Positions 61,926 through 64,000 of a stretch of 64,000 nucleotides of DNA are shown here, one piece after another. Source of the stretch: Jacaranda mimosifolia (lineage: Eukaryota; Streptophyta; Magnoliopsida; Lamiales; Bignoniaceae). Numbering within the stretch: the stretch's first letter is position 1; every line of letters begins with the position of its first letter. The translations under genes were made by a program, and so were the position numbers. The notes under the pieces were generated by a model. The model was not told the origin of the DNA. It did not search any database and saw only the letters and a list, made by a program, of their open reading frames with translations. The stretch covers positions 3,133,001 to 3,197,000 of the forward strand of contig CM032127.1 of assembly GCA_018894105.1 (NCBI GenBank), written 5' to 3'.

Positions 61926-64000
61926 GTGGTGGCAATTATTACATTTTGTAATTACAAAAAAATTACCATTAATACTTAAAAATGGTTTAAAAAGACAGAA
62001 AAAAAGTAAGTTGCCATAAAGTAAATTACAATACTAGCACTATATGTCCTAATAGAAGTAAATATTTTTGGACGTCCATTTTATAGTGCACTTGATGCAT
62101 ACAAAAGCCATTATGTCAGTACTAATAATCGATAATGTTAATAATCACTTTGATTTCAAAAATAATTTTTTTTACATATTTTCAAAAACTTGTGACAAAT
62201 TTAATCAATTAAAAAATAATTTTTGAATTTCAAATATTATGAGCAATTAAAACTCTTTAAATCATAATTATAAATATTATAAAATATTAAGTAACCGATA
62301 AATTAATTAAATTTAATTCAAATTTAACTAATAAACAAAATTTTAATTATAATTAATTAATATACTGTAGAATAAAAAAAAAATCATAGTTCAATAAAAT
62401 TGTGTAGCAATGCAATTAACAACAAAAATCTAATTCTTTTTATCTAACCCCCACAAACCCCGCCTAATACATTCCAATTCAACCAATTTTTAATCTATAA
62501 ATGTAAACTCATTTTAAACTCAACCTACTTTGAATCCAATTTGTATCCTACTAACTTACCGATTTGCCACTCATAATACAAAAAAAATTTCTTATACTAC
62601 CCTCTTCTTTTATGATACTTTTTTAGTCTAGAAAATAAACGTCTTGTTCAGTTATATCTTGAGTGTTTCTGGCATAAATATTTTGTAAGAACGAATTTTG
62701 AAAAGTGGGATTAGGAACATGATGTATGTTTTGTTTGGTTTTGAAGAGTGATTGAAGATTATTTTGAAAGAGAGTAGCAAAGATTATTTTAAGAAGAAAT
62801 AATGTGTTTACTCTTATTTTGGAAGGTGAATGGCAGTATCAAATATTACCTTTTCATTAATTAACGGGATAAATATGTAATTTCATATTAATATTTTTAT
62901 GTATATATAATGATTATGTCAAGTTTAAATAATAGTAAAAAAGAATACTTTAAAGATATTATGAATTTTCATATTGTCAATATAAAAAATGCTTTGGAAC
63001 ACGTAACTAAACAAGGCTAAAGTATATAAATTTTCATAGTCTCTCTCTCTTGATGTTCAAGAAGCTTGGGAGATAACGAAAAATTGGGTCATTTGGTTCC
63101 CTCCTCATACAAAATGGCTAACGGCCCTTTGGGGTTATTTATATTTTCATTATTTTTCAAAAATTTAAAAAGTTGTTAGTGAAAATATATTAAAAATAAA
63201 TTTATATTTAAATAAATTATTGGAAGAATAATTATTATATTGGGTTTAGTGGATTGTAAATAGAAAGAGATAGTAATAATTATAATAAAAAAAGAAGATA
63301 TATAAGTTATTGGAGAATGTATTTTGAGAATAAGATTAAAAATATATTTCATAAAAATGTATATAAAAGGATATATTTCACTTTTTAAATAGTAAAAAAT
63401 GAGAAAATAAAATTTAAAAATAAAATCAAACAAGTCCTAAATTGTTTTGATTGCGATACTTGGGATCCCCAATTTTTCCACTCATTGCGCCCATGTACAG
63501 TACTATAAGTTAAAAAATAATTATTTTGGAATAATACTTAATAATATATAAAATTATAAGTATATTTAAAATAGTTTGATTATTAGTTAAAAATATATAT
63601 ATTTTAAAAAAAATGGCCATCATCTTCTTCTGCCTTAAACCCCCGCCGCAAACCGGCCCAGCCCCCTATTCCATGACTCCCACACCCCAGCCGGCCCCTC
63701 CTTTCTGCGCCGACCCATAGATCTGGCCACCTCGCCGGCCATGGGTATCGGATTTGGGCGGTTGGGATGAGATTTATTTATATGTATGTATTTATATATA
63801 TGTTTTTATTTGTATATATATGTATATGTAAATATGTATTATTTTAAAATATAATTTTGTGGAGAGTTTTGTGGTTTTTAATTTTTAACTTTTTAATTTT
63901 TTTAATGAAGGTTAAGGGGGCGTTTCATATTCTGTAGTTTTTTCACAAATAGATAATAATTTTTGCCAAGATTTTAACAAAAAATTGGACAAAGGATCAA
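61926..64000. other. AT-rich spacer with outlying repeat copies and a GC-rich patch
   Basis: No gene is recognised. Parts of a further repeat unit of the 61-kb array occur at about 62585-62642 (TCTTATACTACCCTCTTC, TAGTCTAGAAAATAAA) and 63040-63118 (AAGAAGCTTGGGAGATAACG, CATTTGGTTCCCTCC), separated by unrelated AT-rich DNA. A GC-rich patch lies at 63611-63770. Its longest frame (35 codons from ATGGCCATC) is proline-rich and has no recognised similarity. Confidence 0.5.

Overview
This window is nuclear DNA of a flowering plant. Genes are intron-rich, with GT-AG and two apparent GC-AG introns. Spacers are AT-rich and full of microsatellites, MITEs and short SINE-like copies. The gene families present (CYCA2, ABCG/PDR, TIFY8, GA3-oxidase, P-class PPR) are typical of dicots, and the small introns and gene spacing fit a compact eudicot genome. 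No prokaryotic, organellar or viral block was recognised.

Layout. 1-556 (+): last exon of a PP2A B'-type (B56) regulatory subunit. 1921-6303 (-): complete ten-exon CYCA2 mitotic cyclin, with a long, probably spliced leader and a TATA box near 7985. 8.1-16.2 kb: gene-poor spacer with a LINE-type RNase H relic, a local tandem repeat and SINE-like copies. 16273-23897 (+): 23-exon full-size ABCG/PDR transporter close to ABCG32. 24899-27132 (+): two-exon P-class PPR protein. 27.1-33.8 kb: spacer with a 186-bp tandem duplication and a pyrimidine/purine simple-repeat zone. 33842-38478 (+): TIFY8. 38.9-43.6 kb: cluster of MITEs, at least one nested. 43783-45642 (+): gibberellin 3-oxidase. 47089-52878 (-): coiled-coil protein of the CCDC93 type (N-terminus not fully resolved). 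53254-59042 (+): chaperonin subunit CCT7/eta, sharing a 375-bp head-to-head promoter with the previous gene. 59-64 kb: spacer with a ~220-bp tandem array.

The genes do not form a pathway: they cover phosphatase targeting, cell cycle, cuticle-type export, organelle RNA processing, jasmonate-type repression, gibberellin activation, membrane trafficking and protein folding. Exon boundaries were worked out by hand from splice sites and phase. For CYCA2, ABCG, PPR, TIFY8, GA3ox and CCT7 every junction keeps frame and the total is a multiple of three.

I did not find a convincing novel system. The most useful observations are a 72-bp in-frame tandem duplication that copies a 5' splice site in the ABCG gene, two GC-AG introns, an in-frame stop-free 84-nt intron in the cyclin, a nested MITE cluster with readable target-site duplications, a family of tRNA-like SINE copies, a ~220-bp tandem array with a 40-bp conserved core, and TIFY8 lying near the CCDC93-like gene.
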